Source of the DNA: DAOWGG01 sp965369815
GTDB lineage: Bacteria; Patescibacteriota; Gracilibacteria; UM-FILTER-43-11
Direction of reading: 5' to 3'
Length of the DNA: 39,376 nt
Assembly: GCA_965369815.1 (NCBI GenBank)
Contig: CBDUQS010000007.1
Span: forward strand, 1-39,376
Numbering within the stretch: the first letter of the stretch is position 1; the number at the start of each line of letters is the position of its first letter. Below, piece after piece: positions 7,285 to 16,111 of this stretch. Both the position numbers and the translations under genes were made by a program. The notes beneath the pieces were generated by a model. The model ran no database searches. It had not been told where the DNA came from and was given only the letters and a program-made list of their open reading frames with translations.

Positions 7285-10200
7285 TTAAGAAACTTCTTCT
7301 TCATCAGCCTTATCCAATTCAGCCTCATGAGCCTCAAGAACTTCTTCCTCGTGCTGAATTTCTTTTTCAGACATTTTGCCTTCAGGACCTTGATCGGCCA
7401 TCAGAGCTTCTTCCATTTCCTCAATCGCATCTTTTTCTCCGATGTTCTTTCCGGCCATTTCAGCCTCAACCGTTTTCTCCTTTTCTTTCACATCTGACAA
7501 TTCCTTAATCTGATCAGCAGCAGGAACCACCGCACCCTCATCTTCAACCTCAATGACATCTTCTAATTCAACCTCTTCAAGATTTTCACCTTGAACTTTA
7601 GTAAGAGCAACATCTAAACATAAGCTCTTCAATTCCTTCACAAGGACATTGAAACTCTCGGGAACACTTGGTGTTCGAATAGTCTCTCCTTTCACAATGG
7701 ATTCGTAAGCACGAGCACGTCCAATCACATCATCGGATTTGATTGTAAGCATTTCTTGTAGTGTATGAGCCGCTCCATAAGCCTCAAGAGCCCACACCTC
7801 CATTTCTCCGAAACGCTGTCCACCATGCTGAGCTTTACCACCCAACGGCTGCTGAGTAACAAGTGAATAAGGACCAACTGAACGAGCGTGCAGCTTATCT
7901 TCAACCAAATGAAGAAGTTTAAGCATATATACTTTTCCAACAGTGGTTGGATAGTAGAAAGGCTCACCAGTACGACCATCGTAAAGCTGGATTTTTCCAT
8001 CTTCTGGCAAGTCCGCATCTTTCATCATCTGCACCACCATTTCAGCACTCAAGCCATTCAAAGCAGGAGTGGCTACATGGATTCCAAATTTTTCAGCGGC
8101 CCAACCCAAATGAGTTTCAAGAATCTGACCGATATTCATACGACTAGACACACCCAATGGATTCAAAATAATGTCGACTGGAGTACCGTCTGGTAAGAAT
8201 GGCATGTCTTCTGAAGGTACAATTTTAGAGATCACACCCTTATTTCCATGACGACCCGCCATTTTGTCTCCCACTTGAATCTTACGAGTTTGAGCCACAT
8301 AAACTTTGATCTGACGAATCACACCAGTAGGCAGCTCGTCTCCTTGCTGACGGTTGAAGATTTGTACATCAACAACTTTTCCTCCTTCACCACCTGGAAG
8401 ACGAAGTGAGGTATCTTTAACATCTTTCGCCTTGTCTCCAAAAATCGCCTGAAGCAAACGTTCTTCAGCAGTGAGTTCAGTTTCACCTTTTGGAGTGATC
8501 TTACCCACTAAAATATCACTTTCATTAACCGTCGCACCAATGCGAACAATTCCATCAACATCCAAATCTTTCAATCGGATTTCACCCACATTAGGAATAT
8601 CACGAGTAATTACTTCTGGTCCAAGCTTGGTATCACGAACATCAACGGTAAACACCTCAATATGAATCGAATCATAAAGCCCTTTCTTTTTAACACGATC
8701 AGAAATAATCACGGCATCCTCATAGTTGTATCCAACCCAAGGCATATAAGCCACTAATAAGTTCTGACCCAATGCTAACTCTCCATCATCTACAGCCGCA
8801 CCATTCACAAGCACATCTCCTTTTTTCAATTTTTGATTCTTATGAACCGCAGGACGCATATGAATCGCTGTTGCCTGGTTGGAACGTGAATAATTTAAAA
8901 TAGGATAAGTTTCTTTTTTTCCATCGTCATACATCACTACTATCTGAGAAGCTTCAGCTTCAACCACAACCCCTTTACTACGAGCAACAATTGCCTGACC
9001 TGAACTTTCAGCGATTAGTTTTTCAATACCCGTTCCAACAATAGGTTTGGTAGGTTTAACCAAAGAAACCGCCTGACGTTGCATATTAGAACCCATCGAT
9101 GCACGAGTATTATCATCGTTTTCAAGGAAAGGAATAAGAGAAGTCGTAACCGAAATAATTTGTTTTGGAGAAATATCAATATGAGTGACGTCACGAACAT
9201 GAACCAAAGCAGGCTCACCACTGCGTCGAGCGGACACGCGAGTTTGAACAAATTGTCCATTCTCACTCATCTCGACACTTGCTTCCGCCGTAATGAAGTA
9301 TTTCTCAGAGTCAGCGTCATAATATTGAATATCATCACTTACATAAGCGCGAACCTTGGTAAGGTCACGAGATCGTTCCTGAATTTTAATCTTGGTAAGC
9401 TTTTTATCGTTAGAAATAATGCGCGCCGCCATTTCATCAATGGCGTCTCCTTTTTTAACAACAGTAAGGCTCTTAACTTTTATCTCTTCAGCAGCAATCG
9501 CTCCGACAAGAGGTTTCAGAAGAGAGGCATCCACTTCGGTAGCAGGAGGAGTTTTTTGAGTTTTTTTGATCTTAGCCACTTTAGAAGCCTGTTCTTTTGT
9601 TAAAACGTCACCAATTTTAGCAATGATTTTCTTTCCGTCTTTCACCTCTTCATCAATAATACGCCCCATTAAATCATCAACCTTAGGTTCGGCATAATGC
9701 TTAACCCGACGATAAGGTGTTTCCATAAATCCATAGTCATTCACACGAGCATAAGCCGCTAAGTGAACCACCAAACCAATATTCGGACCTTCCGGCGTTG
9801 CAATAGGACAAAGGCGACCATAATGAGACGTATGCACATCACGAACATCAAACGAAGCACGCTCACGAGAAAGTCCACCAGGACCCATCGCAGAAATACG
9901 ACGTTTATGAGCCAGTTCCGCTAAAGGGTTGGTTTGATCCATGAACTGAGACAACTGTGAACTTGCGAAAAATTCGCGAAGCGCCGCTGTAATAGGACGA
10001 CAGTTAACCAATTGAGTTGGAGTAACCGTTTCTAGATCCATAACCGTCATACGATCTTTAGCGATACGATCGGTACGCATTAAACCAACACGGAATTTGT
10101 TTTGAACTAATTCACCAACACTACGAATACGACGGTTGCTCAAGTGATCAATATCATCTGGACCTCCTTCTCCATTGTTTAATTCAATAAGGTGTTTTAA

Positions 10201-11142
10201 AATATTCACAAAATCATCCACTTGGAAAACACGATCTTTCATTTTGTTCCCCAACATCATTCCAAATCGTTTGTTGAGTTTGTAACGAGCCACAACTCCC
10301 ATATCGTAACGTTTGAAATCGAAGAAAAGTGCATCGATTAATTGTTTCGCATTCTCAGGAGTCGCCAAATCACCAGGACGAATCTTTCGATAAATACTCT
10401 GGTAAGCGTCTTCAACTGTTTTAGCAGGGTCTTTTTCAAGTGTGTTCTGGATGTAGTCGTTATTAATGTCTACATTAACCTCTTTAAATAGGTTGTAGAT
10501 ATCAGAATCTTTCGGGAAACCAAAAATACGTAAAAGCTGAGTAACAGGAATCTTACGTTTTCGGTCGATCTTCACTGCGATAATACCTTTCTTATCAGTT
10601 TCAATTTCAAGCCAAGCTCCACGTTTAGGAATGATCTTTGCATTAAAGAACTGAGGAGCAGCAGAGTTACGAGAATAGAAAACACCAGGGCTTCGAACGA
10701 TCTGATTTACCACCACACGCTCAATACCATTAATAATAAAGGTTCCTTTTTCTGTCATCAAAGGAACAGATCCTAGGAATACATCCTGCTCTTTAATTTC
10801 TCCGCTTTCCTTATTAATAAGTTGGACATGAGCTTTCAAAGGCGCCTCGTAAGAAAGATTCTTACGTTTAGCAGTCACCGCATCATGCTTTGGTTTGTCC
10901 AAAGTATGATTCAAAAAATGAAGCTCCATTTTTTTACTAGAAAAATCCGTAATAGTAGAAACTTCTTTTAGCAGCTCTTTAAGACCATCGCTCAAAAACC
11001 ACTGGTAAGAATTCAACTGCACCTCAATAAGGGGTGGAAGTTTAAAAGCGTCCTGACTCTCAGTGAAGTAATGACGTCCATTTATGACCTTGGTGGACTT
11101 AAGCTTGAGAACAGGGGCTGTATTTGCACTTTTTTTTGGCAT
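7285..11142 (-). CDS. rpoB: DNA-directed RNA polymerase subunit beta
   Basis: This 1285-residue subunit carries the standard beta landmarks in order: the N-terminal LPPLIEVQLNSYQWFL region, the rifampicin-site region (QLSQFMDQTNPLAELAHKRR), the ATPEGPNIGLV segment, the KMAGRHGNKGVISK catalytic loop at about residue 960, and the C-terminal GGQRFGEMEVWALEAYGAA clamp region. A strongly acidic low-complexity tail of about 90 residues (Glu/Asp/Ala rich) extends past the usual end. rplJ and rplL are not upstream, which departs from the common rplKAJL-rpoBC order. A strong promoter and a structured leader of about 235 nt precede it. The ATG at 11142 begins a basic MPKKSANT N-terminus. Confidence 0.98.
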   Translation of the reverse strand: MPKKSANTAPVLKLKSTKVINGRHYFTESQDAFKLPPLIEVQLNSYQWFLSDGLKELLKEVSTITDFSSKKMELHFLNHTLDKPKHDAVTAKRKNLSYEAPLKAHVQLINKESGEIKEQDVFLGSVPLMTEKGTFIINGIERVVVNQIVRSPGVFYSRNSAAPQFFNAKIIPKRGAWLEIETDKKGIIAVKIDRKRKIPVTQLLRIFGFPKDSDIYNLFKEVNVDINNDYIQNTLEKDPAKTVEDAYQSIYRKIRPGDLATPENAKQLIDALFFDFKRYDMGVVARYKLNKRFGMMLGNKMKDRVFQVDDFVNILKHLIELNNGEGGPDDIDHLSNRRIRSVGELVQNKFRVGLMRTDRIAKDRMTVMDLETVTPTQLVNCRPITAALREFFASSQLSQFMDQTNPLAELAHKRRISAMGPGGLSRERASFDVRDVHTSHYGRLCPIATPEGPNIGLVVHLAAYARVNDYGFMETPYRRVKHYAEPKVDDLMGRIIDEEVKDGKKIIAKIGDVLTKEQASKVAKIKKTQKTPPATEVDASLLKPLVGAIAAEEIKVKSLTVVKKGDAIDEMAARIISNDKKLTKIKIQERSRDLTKVRAYVSDDIQYYDADSEKYFITAEASVEMSENGQFVQTRVSARRSGEPALVHVRDVTHIDISPKQIISVTTSLIPFLENDDNTRASMGSNMQRQAVSLVKPTKPIVGTGIEKLIAESSGQAIVARSKGVVVEAEASQIVVMYDDGKKETYPILNYSRSNQATAIHMRPAVHKNQKLKKGDVLVNGAAVDDGELALGQNLLVAYMPWVGYNYEDAVIISDRVKKKGLYDSIHIEVFTVDVRDTKLGPEVITRDIPNVGEIRLKDLDVDGIVRIGATVNESDILVGKITPKGETELTAEERLLQAIFGDKAKDVKDTSLRLPGGEGGKVVDVQIFNRQQGDELPTGVIRQIKVYVAQTRKIQVGDKMAGRHGNKGVISKIVPSEDMPFLPDGTPVDIILNPLGVSSRMNIGQILETHLGWAAEKFGIHVATPALNGLSAEMVVQMMKDADLPEDGKIQLYDGRTGEPFYYPTTVGKVYMLKLLHLVEDKLHARSVGPYSLVTQQPLGGKAQHGGQRFGEMEVWALEAYGAAHTLQEMLTIKSDDVIGRARAYESIVKGETIRTPSVPESFNVLVKELKSLCLDVALTKVQGENLEEVELEDVIEVEDEGAVVPAADQIKELSDVKEKEKTVEAEMAGKNIGEKDAIEEMEEALMADQGPEGKMSEKEIQHEEEVLEAHEAELDKADEEEVS

Positions 11143-11170
11143 AAGAGTGAAAAGTAATTAATTTATGGAC

Positions 11171-11308
11171 ACTCGATTGTTTATGAAGACATAAAATAAA
11201 AAAAACCGATTTGGTAAACCGAATCAATTTCCTATTTTAAAAACGAAACGTTGATATCCTCATAAACAATTGAGTAATGTTGGCTTGTCGATTACCACGT
11301 CGGTAATC
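11171..11308 (-). promoter_or_regulatory. Structured rpoB leader with an attenuator-like hairpin
   Basis: In the minus-strand transcript the segments 11171-11186 and 11260-11275 pair over 16 positions with one mismatch. They enclose a hairpin (GATT-C-GG/CC-A-AATC, about 11207-11224) that is followed at once by a run of eight U (11199-11206), a classic intrinsic-terminator shape. A further 7-bp hairpin GATTACC/GGTAATC lies at 11290-11308. Because rpoB follows downstream, this could attenuate transcription of the RNA polymerase operon. It is not a family I recognise. Confidence 0.55.
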
Positions 11309-11383
11309 TGGCTTACTAATGACGTTAATTTGCACTAGTGCCTTCAGCCTCAACACAATCAGGGCACACGAGATAGCCAGAGT

Positions 11384-11411
11384 ATTATAGACAACTTGGC
11401 TATGAAGTCAA
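11384..11411 (-). promoter_or_regulatory. Promoter of the rpoB operon
   Basis: On the minus strand TTGACT (11406-11411) and a perfect TATAAT (11384-11389) are separated by 16 bp, with a predicted start near 11377. It is the best sigma70-type match upstream of rpoB and gives a leader of about 235 nt. Confidence 0.8.
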
Positions 11412-11460
11412 ATTGTCGAATAAGATTGAATAGACAGAATTAAAAATATATTTTATAAAT

Positions 11461-11670
11461 CTAATTCTCCAAAGTTTCCTGATATCGGGATCGAATTTGC
11501 TTAAGAGACCCTAAATCAACCAACCCCTTATTGGCCATCTCTTGTAACTCTTCATCCGTCGCCCCACCAATCAATTCATTATATTTTTCACGAGCCTCTC
11601 GACATCTTTTTTTACGACCATCCGAGAATAAATCTTTAGCAAGCTCTACAAACTGTTCTGCTTTTGACAT
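11461..11670 (-). CDS. Small hypothetical protein, 69 residues
   Basis: The likely start is the ATG at 11670 (MSKAEQFVELAKDLFSD); upstream codons in the same frame are proline- and lysine-rich sequence from the spacer and look non-coding. The product is charged and predicted all-helical, with an EELQEMANKGLVDLGSLKQIRSRY segment compatible with a small DNA- or protein-binding helix pair, but no family is recognised. It ends at TAG and lies between pbpC and the rpoB operon, in the same orientation. Function unknown. Confidence 0.6.
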   Translation of the reverse strand: MSKAEQFVELAKDLFSDGRKKRCREAREKYNELIGGATDEELQEMANKGLVDLGSLKQIRSRYQETLEN

Positions 11671-11743
11671 AAAATGAAAATTGGAAATAAGGAAAATGAT
11701 TTTAGCATAAAGCTTCTTTTCTTCTTTGTTTATTTCTTCTTTA

Positions 11744-11788
11744 CCCTTCTTGAAGTACCCACTTACCCCGAAGGGGGTTGAAGAAGGG
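11744..11788. repeat. Hairpin downstream of pbpC
   Basis: CCCTTCTT (11744-11751) pairs with AAGAAGGG (11781-11788). The inner CCCC-TTCG-GGG hairpin, read on the minus strand, has a stable UUCG loop. There is no U-run, so it is more likely a processing or stabilising hairpin, or a dispersed repeat, than a terminator. Confidence 0.5.
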
Positions 11789-11811
11789 GGCGGAAGCACA
11801 TGCGTACAACC

Positions 11812-13917
11812 CTACCTCACCTCAATCCCCACCACCCTTTCCTCACCATCATAACTCGCCCGAACCTCGTGGTGACCTTTTTCAAGCGGCCATAAAACCT
11901 CTTTCCCTTCACCAACAAATTGTCCATCCACAAGCCATTCAGCGTTCTCAGAAGCGCTTAATTGAATCTTCTGAAATTCAGCAGGCTTATTGGAATCGAA
12001 TAAAAACAGGTCATTCGCAAATGGGGAAATGATTCGAAATTGATCGGGTACATCAACCCGCGACGATACCTCAATTTTCAAGGGTTTAACAGTTAAACTC
12101 GTACCCGTTGCCTCGTGCAATAAATTCATAATCTTATGAAAAATAGGACCTGCACCAGAGATTCCCGATACACCTTCCATCACATCACCTTTCGCATTCC
12201 CCACCCAAACTCCCACCACATAATCGTCGGTGTAGCCAACCGTCCAGTTGTCTCGAAAATTACGAGTCGTCCCCGTTTTCGCCGCGACGGAAAAAGAGAA
12301 ATGAAGAGGATTCTCTTCGCCAAATGCAGGCATCCGAAGGGCGTTGCTAGAAAGGATAGATGAAATAAGTTGAGCAGTTTTAGGACTAATTACATTAATA
12401 TTTGAATTTTGGGATTTGGAATTTTTTTCGAATTTCGAACCTGCCTGCCGGTAGGCAAGGTTTAGATTTTCGATTTTTATAGAACGAATCAACGGTCTAT
12501 TCCCATGATTCGCAAACGTCGCGTATGCATTCACCAATTCTAAGAGTTGAACCTCTCCACTTCCAAGTGCCAACGCCAAACCGTAGTAATCGGGTGATTG
12601 AGTGAAAGTACTAATACCAAATCGCTCTGCCATCACCAAAAAATTTTCAAGACCAACGAACTCCAATGTTTTCACCGCTGGAACATTGAGCGATTGAGCC
12701 AACGCCTCCGCAGCAGTCACCTCGCCATGATAAATGAGATCGAAATTCTTCGGACTATAAGGAAGTCCATCCACCGTTTCAAAATGAACGGGTTCGTCCG
12801 TAATAATGATGGAAGCGTCCCACCCTTTTTCGAACGCCGTCGCGTATACCAAAGGCTTAATAGATGAGCCAGGCTGACGAAGCGACGTGGCAACATTCAC
12901 CTGACCCTGAATGGATTCATCTGAATAATCTTTTCCACCCAGCATCACCAAAATCTCACCCGTCTTAGCATCCATCACCACCACCGCCGCATTGGTAATA
13001 TTGTAGTGTTCTAAAAAGGTTAAATCCGAATAAACCACAGCATCAATCTTTTCCTGCAATCCTAAATCCAACGTCGTCCTAACAACACCACTATTCGGTC
13101 CACCATCCGGCCCACCATTCGAAAGTACGTAATCCACAAAATGCGGTGCTCTTTTATTAAAGGAAGAGGATCGAATATTCAGAAATTCAGAAATAGATTG
13201 ATCAAAAGAGCTCTTTGTAATCATCTGGCTATCGAGCATCGCTAAAAGAACTGCCTCCTGACGTTCTTTCGCTTCTTCGAAATGACGATAAGGATTGAAA
13301 CGATTAGGCGCCTGAGGAAGCCCCGCCAAAAAAGCAGATTCAGCAAGATCAAGATGAGCCGCTGATTTATCAAAATATTGCTGAGAAGCCGCTTCCACTC
13401 CATACGCCAGCCCTCCAAAATAAATGGAGTTCAAATACATTTCAAAAACAGTGTCTTTATCGGTAAATCGACTGACCTTTAAAGCAAGAAGGCTTTCTTT
13501 TATTTTCTGGAAAAAGGTTCGTTCCTTATTAATACCAATCATATTGCGAGCCAATTGCTGAGTGATGGTACTACCCCCTGAAACCACTTCACCAGCCGAT
13601 ATATTCTGCCAAATCGCCCGAAGAATCGATTGGAAATCGACGCCAGAATGTTCGTAAAAACGGCGATCCTCAACCGCGATAAAAGCGTCTTGAAGCGACT
13701 GAGGAATATCAGAGAGAGATAAAAAGGTTTGCCGTCCTTTTTCATTCAGTACCTCATATAAAAGCGCCTCATGACGATCAACGATCTTAACCGTTTCAGT
13801 AGGTTTAAACTGATTAAACAAGCGCTGAGTCGGGTAAAACAAAAACGTCACAAAAAGAAGATTGAACGAGAGGAAAATGATGATAAGAAATTTAACTAAA
13901 CGGCTCATTGTGGACAA
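11812..13917 (-). CDS. pbpC: Bifunctional penicillin-binding protein 1C-type (transglycosylase/transpeptidase)
   Basis: A membrane anchor (residues 7-28) is followed by a GT51 glycosyltransferase domain with EDRRFYEHSGVD (catalytic E83) and GGSTITQQLARN. The transpeptidase domain has SxxK at S351-K354 (GSSIK), SxN at 409-411 (SLN) and KTG at 547-549 (AKTGTT). The C-terminal domain of about 90 residues resembles the beta-sandwich found at the end of PBP1C proteins. It polymerises and cross-links peptidoglycan on the outer face of the membrane. Length 701 is slightly short for the family. Residues about 485-510 (AYRQAGSKFEKNSKSQNSN) are a linker encoded by an inserted palindromic repeat at 12438-12462 plus TTTCGAA repeats, still in frame. 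It is divergent from the secreted-protein gene at 13965 and ends at TAG. Confidence 0.93.
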   Translation of the reverse strand: MSTMSRLVKFLIIIFLSFNLLFVTFLFYPTQRLFNQFKPTETVKIVDRHEALLYEVLNEKGRQTFLSLSDIPQSLQDAFIAVEDRRFYEHSGVDFQSILRAIWQNISAGEVVSGGSTITQQLARNMIGINKERTFFQKIKESLLALKVSRFTDKDTVFEMYLNSIYFGGLAYGVEAASQQYFDKSAAHLDLAESAFLAGLPQAPNRFNPYRHFEEAKERQEAVLLAMLDSQMITKSSFDQSISEFLNIRSSSFNKRAPHFVDYVLSNGGPDGGPNSGVVRTTLDLGLQEKIDAVVYSDLTFLEHYNITNAAVVVMDAKTGEILVMLGGKDYSDESIQGQVNVATSLRQPGSSIKPLVYATAFEKGWDASIIITDEPVHFETVDGLPYSPKNFDLIYHGEVTAAEALAQSLNVPAVKTLEFVGLENFLVMAERFGISTFTQSPDYYGLALALGSGEVQLLELVNAYATFANHGNRPLIRSIKIENLNLAYRQAGSKFEKNSKSQNSNINVISPKTAQLISSILSSNALRMPAFGEENPLHFSFSVAAKTGTTRNFRDNWTVGYTDDYVVGVWVGNAKGDVMEGVSGISGAGPIFHKIMNLLHEATGTSLTVKPLKIEVSSRVDVPDQFRIISPFANDLFLFDSNKPAEFQKIQLSASENAEWLVDGQFVGEGKEVLWPLEKGHHEVRASYDGEERVVGIEVR
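12427..12462. repeat. Palindromic repeat inserted in the pbpC reading frame
   Basis: A TTTCGAA repeat run is followed by the palindrome core GCCTGCCGGTAGGC (12443-12456), extended by AACCT/AGGTT arms with one bulge (12438-12462). It lies inside the transpeptidase region of pbpC and is translated as part of a polar linker. Both parts occur or resemble repeats elsewhere in the window. Confidence 0.7.
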
Positions 13918-13937
13918 GGAAAAGGTTGTGCTAGAAT
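13908..13937 (+). promoter_or_regulatory. Probable promoter of the secreted-protein gene
   Basis: TTGTGG (13908-13913) and TAGAAT (13932-13937) are 18 bp apart and 28 bp upstream of the ATG at 13965. The -35 element overlaps the start codon region of the divergent pbpC. Confidence 0.5.
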
Positions 13938-13964
13938 TAAAACCTAAATTTTAACTCAAGTGAA

Positions 13965-15047
13965 ATGAAAAAAATCATATCGTTACTGTTCGTATTTGTA
14001 ATGTCATTTTCATTAGTGACCCCACAAACACTGGGAATCAATTCTGACCCAGTCACCTTCTTGGAGTCAACGGAAAATCTACAAGAACTGGATAGCATGT
14101 CTGTCCGACAAAATCTTTCTGGAAATTTTGACTTCGCTCCAGCTGAAGATGAAAATGTCAGCGGTCAATTCCGATTGGGGTTTACCAGTGATGTAATCAA
14201 TAAAGGAAATTTTCAAAGTGACGTCAGTGCCGATATTACCGGCCGACTAAACCTTCATTATAAAGGAGAAAATGCCCCATTTAATAGTCTAACAGCGTAT
14301 TTAAAATTACAAATTAAATCAGTGGCTGATGACGGAATTTATATTCGTCTACAACAACTTCGCTTCAATGCGGCTGGAGTTCCACAAGATGAAATGGATG
14401 ATTATTTGGAAGCAAAAGCTGAAATGGAAGAGGGGGTAAAAATGATAAAAGGTCAGTGGATTTATTTCCCATCAACATTAATTGAAGAAAGTTTAGATAT
14501 GACTCTGCCAGAAGGTGCTGCCATGCAGGACGAGCTGAGAGAACAAATCGCCCAAGAAGGATTAAAAGATACTTATAAACAGCTGTTTTCAGATTACATG
14601 AATGAAGCAGGTGCCATTGATGTTAACGAAACCGAAACATTCAATAATGTTTTGGATAAATTTTTTGAAACTGAATTTTTCACTCGAAAAAAAGTTACTC
14701 GAGGACTTTATAAAGATTTCAATCGATTCACTTTCAGTAAACGCCGTTTCATTCGATTCATTCGATGGGTTGGACAAGAGCTAGATGAGGAATTAGGTGA
14801 ACAAGAACTTGCAGAGATCAATCGAGTGATGAGCAAATTCTATTTTTCAGGAGCGTATCACGTAGACAAGCAGAATCGAATCTTTGACCAAGTGCGACTT
14901 AAATTGATTTTGAAAGGAATTGAAGAATTAAAAAAAGCACAATTCGGAATGTTCTATAAAGTGAGTAATATTAATAAAGTGGAAGCGATCAAAGCACCTA
15001 CCGACTTTAAAAACTACGAAGAAGTGGATTTCAACAGCATCTTCTAA
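13965..15047 (+). CDS. Secreted protein of unknown function
   Basis: The 360-residue product starts with a signal peptide (MKKIISLLFVFVMSFSLVTP, with cleavage probable near TLG-INS). No lipobox cysteine is visible, so it is probably released or held non-covalently. The mature part alternates polar beta-strand-like segments (SGNFDFAPAEDENVSGQFRL) with charged helices, somewhat like LolA/LppX-type folds, but I cannot assign a family. The last 4 bp overlap the convergent dprA gene. It is divergent from pbpC, so an envelope role is plausible but unproven. Confidence 0.75.
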   Translation: MKKIISLLFVFVMSFSLVTPQTLGINSDPVTFLESTENLQELDSMSVRQNLSGNFDFAPAEDENVSGQFRLGFTSDVINKGNFQSDVSADITGRLNLHYKGENAPFNSLTAYLKLQIKSVADDGIYIRLQQLRFNAAGVPQDEMDDYLEAKAEMEEGVKMIKGQWIYFPSTLIEESLDMTLPEGAAMQDELREQIAQEGLKDTYKQLFSDYMNEAGAIDVNETETFNNVLDKFFETEFFTRKKVTRGLYKDFNRFTFSKRRFIRFIRWVGQELDEELGEQELAEINRVMSKFYFSGAYHVDKQNRIFDQVRLKLILKGIEELKKAQFGMFYKVSNINKVEAIKAPTDFKNYEEVDFNSIF

Positions 15048-16108
15048 ACAATCACCCATTTTTGACCAATTTCACGAACCACGCCTTTCAACTGAAGATG
15101 AATGAAAACTTCTGAAAGGCGTGCGACGTTATAAGACGTTTGAGTGGTGAGTTCATCGATGCTTTTTCCGCCTACAACCAAATGTTCCAAAAGCTCCGAT
15201 TCAATGGATGAAAAAGAAACAGGCTTACGCTTAGCACTGGATTGCATTTGGAATTCCTCCAGAATGTGATCGACATTTTCAACAAGCTTCGCCTCTCCAC
15301 GACGAATAAGATGATTCGTTCCACTCAATTGCAAATTGGTAATGTGATTGGGAATCGCAAACACTTCTCGGTTTTGCTCCAAAGCGTAACGAGCGGTAAT
15401 TAAAGCTCCCGATTTCACCCCTCCTTCCACAATTAAAACCCCACGAGACAAACCCGATATAATACGATTCCTCATAGGGAAATGATGTGGCATACCAGGA
15501 GTTCCCAAAGGATATTCCGAAATCACCGCCCCCTCTTGTTTCAAAATTCGCTCCGACAAAGAACGATTAACGCTCGGATAAATTCGATCGACCCCACAAC
15601 CTAAAACCGCCACTGTACAACCTTGTTTTTTAAGAGTGGTTTCGTGGGAACAGGCATCGACCCCCAATGCCAAACCGCTGACGATCACAAAACTATTGCT
15701 CACTAAATCGGAGGTGAATTTCTCTGTCATCAATCGACCGTAATCGGTAACAAGGCGCGTGCCCACCACGCCCAATGCTTTATGAAATGAAGGTAATTTT
15801 CCGCGAACAAATAAAAACACAGGCGGACTAGAAATCGCGCGCAAGCATTTCGGATAATCGTCATCATCCACACATAAAATCTGAACATTCAACTGTTCTA
15901 TCTGTTGAATAAGTTGATGAAAATTAATTCCTTGTCGTATCTCAAAAATTCGATCCACTTTTTCCATTCCAAAACCCAATTTCACCAAAAAGGATCGGTC
16001 AATTTTCTCCCACGCCATTTTTAAATCTCCAAATTGTTCTTTAACAATTTGATACTGATCGAAATTCAATATGCCCCATTGGGCCCATAACAAAAGAGCT
16101 TCGTTCAT
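15044..16108 (-). CDS. dprA: DNA-processing protein DprA
   Basis: DprA protects incoming single-stranded DNA during natural transformation and loads RecA. The 354 residues contain an N-terminal helical domain (1-75), then the Rossmann-like core with GVVGTRLVTDYG (113-124), SGLALGVDACSH (144-155), GCGVDRIYP (170-178), FPMRNRIISGLS (210-221) and a winged-helix C-terminus (about 295-354) of the DML1-like type. All core motifs look intact, so uptake or at least recombination of foreign DNA is plausible. It overlaps the convergent secreted-protein gene by 4 bp and lies 3 bp downstream of the transposase gene, ending at TAG. Confidence 0.94.
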   Translation of the reverse strand: MNEALLLWAQWGILNFDQYQIVKEQFGDLKMAWEKIDRSFLVKLGFGMEKVDRIFEIRQGINFHQLIQQIEQLNVQILCVDDDDYPKCLRAISSPPVFLFVRGKLPSFHKALGVVGTRLVTDYGRLMTEKFTSDLVSNSFVIVSGLALGVDACSHETTLKKQGCTVAVLGCGVDRIYPSVNRSLSERILKQEGAVISEYPLGTPGMPHHFPMRNRIISGLSRGVLIVEGGVKSGALITARYALEQNREVFAIPNHITNLQLSGTNHLIRRGEAKLVENVDHILEEFQMQSSAKRKPVSFSSIESELLEHLVVGGKSIDELTTQTSYNVARLSEVFIHLQLKGVVREIGQKWVIV

Positions 16109-16111
16109 AAA

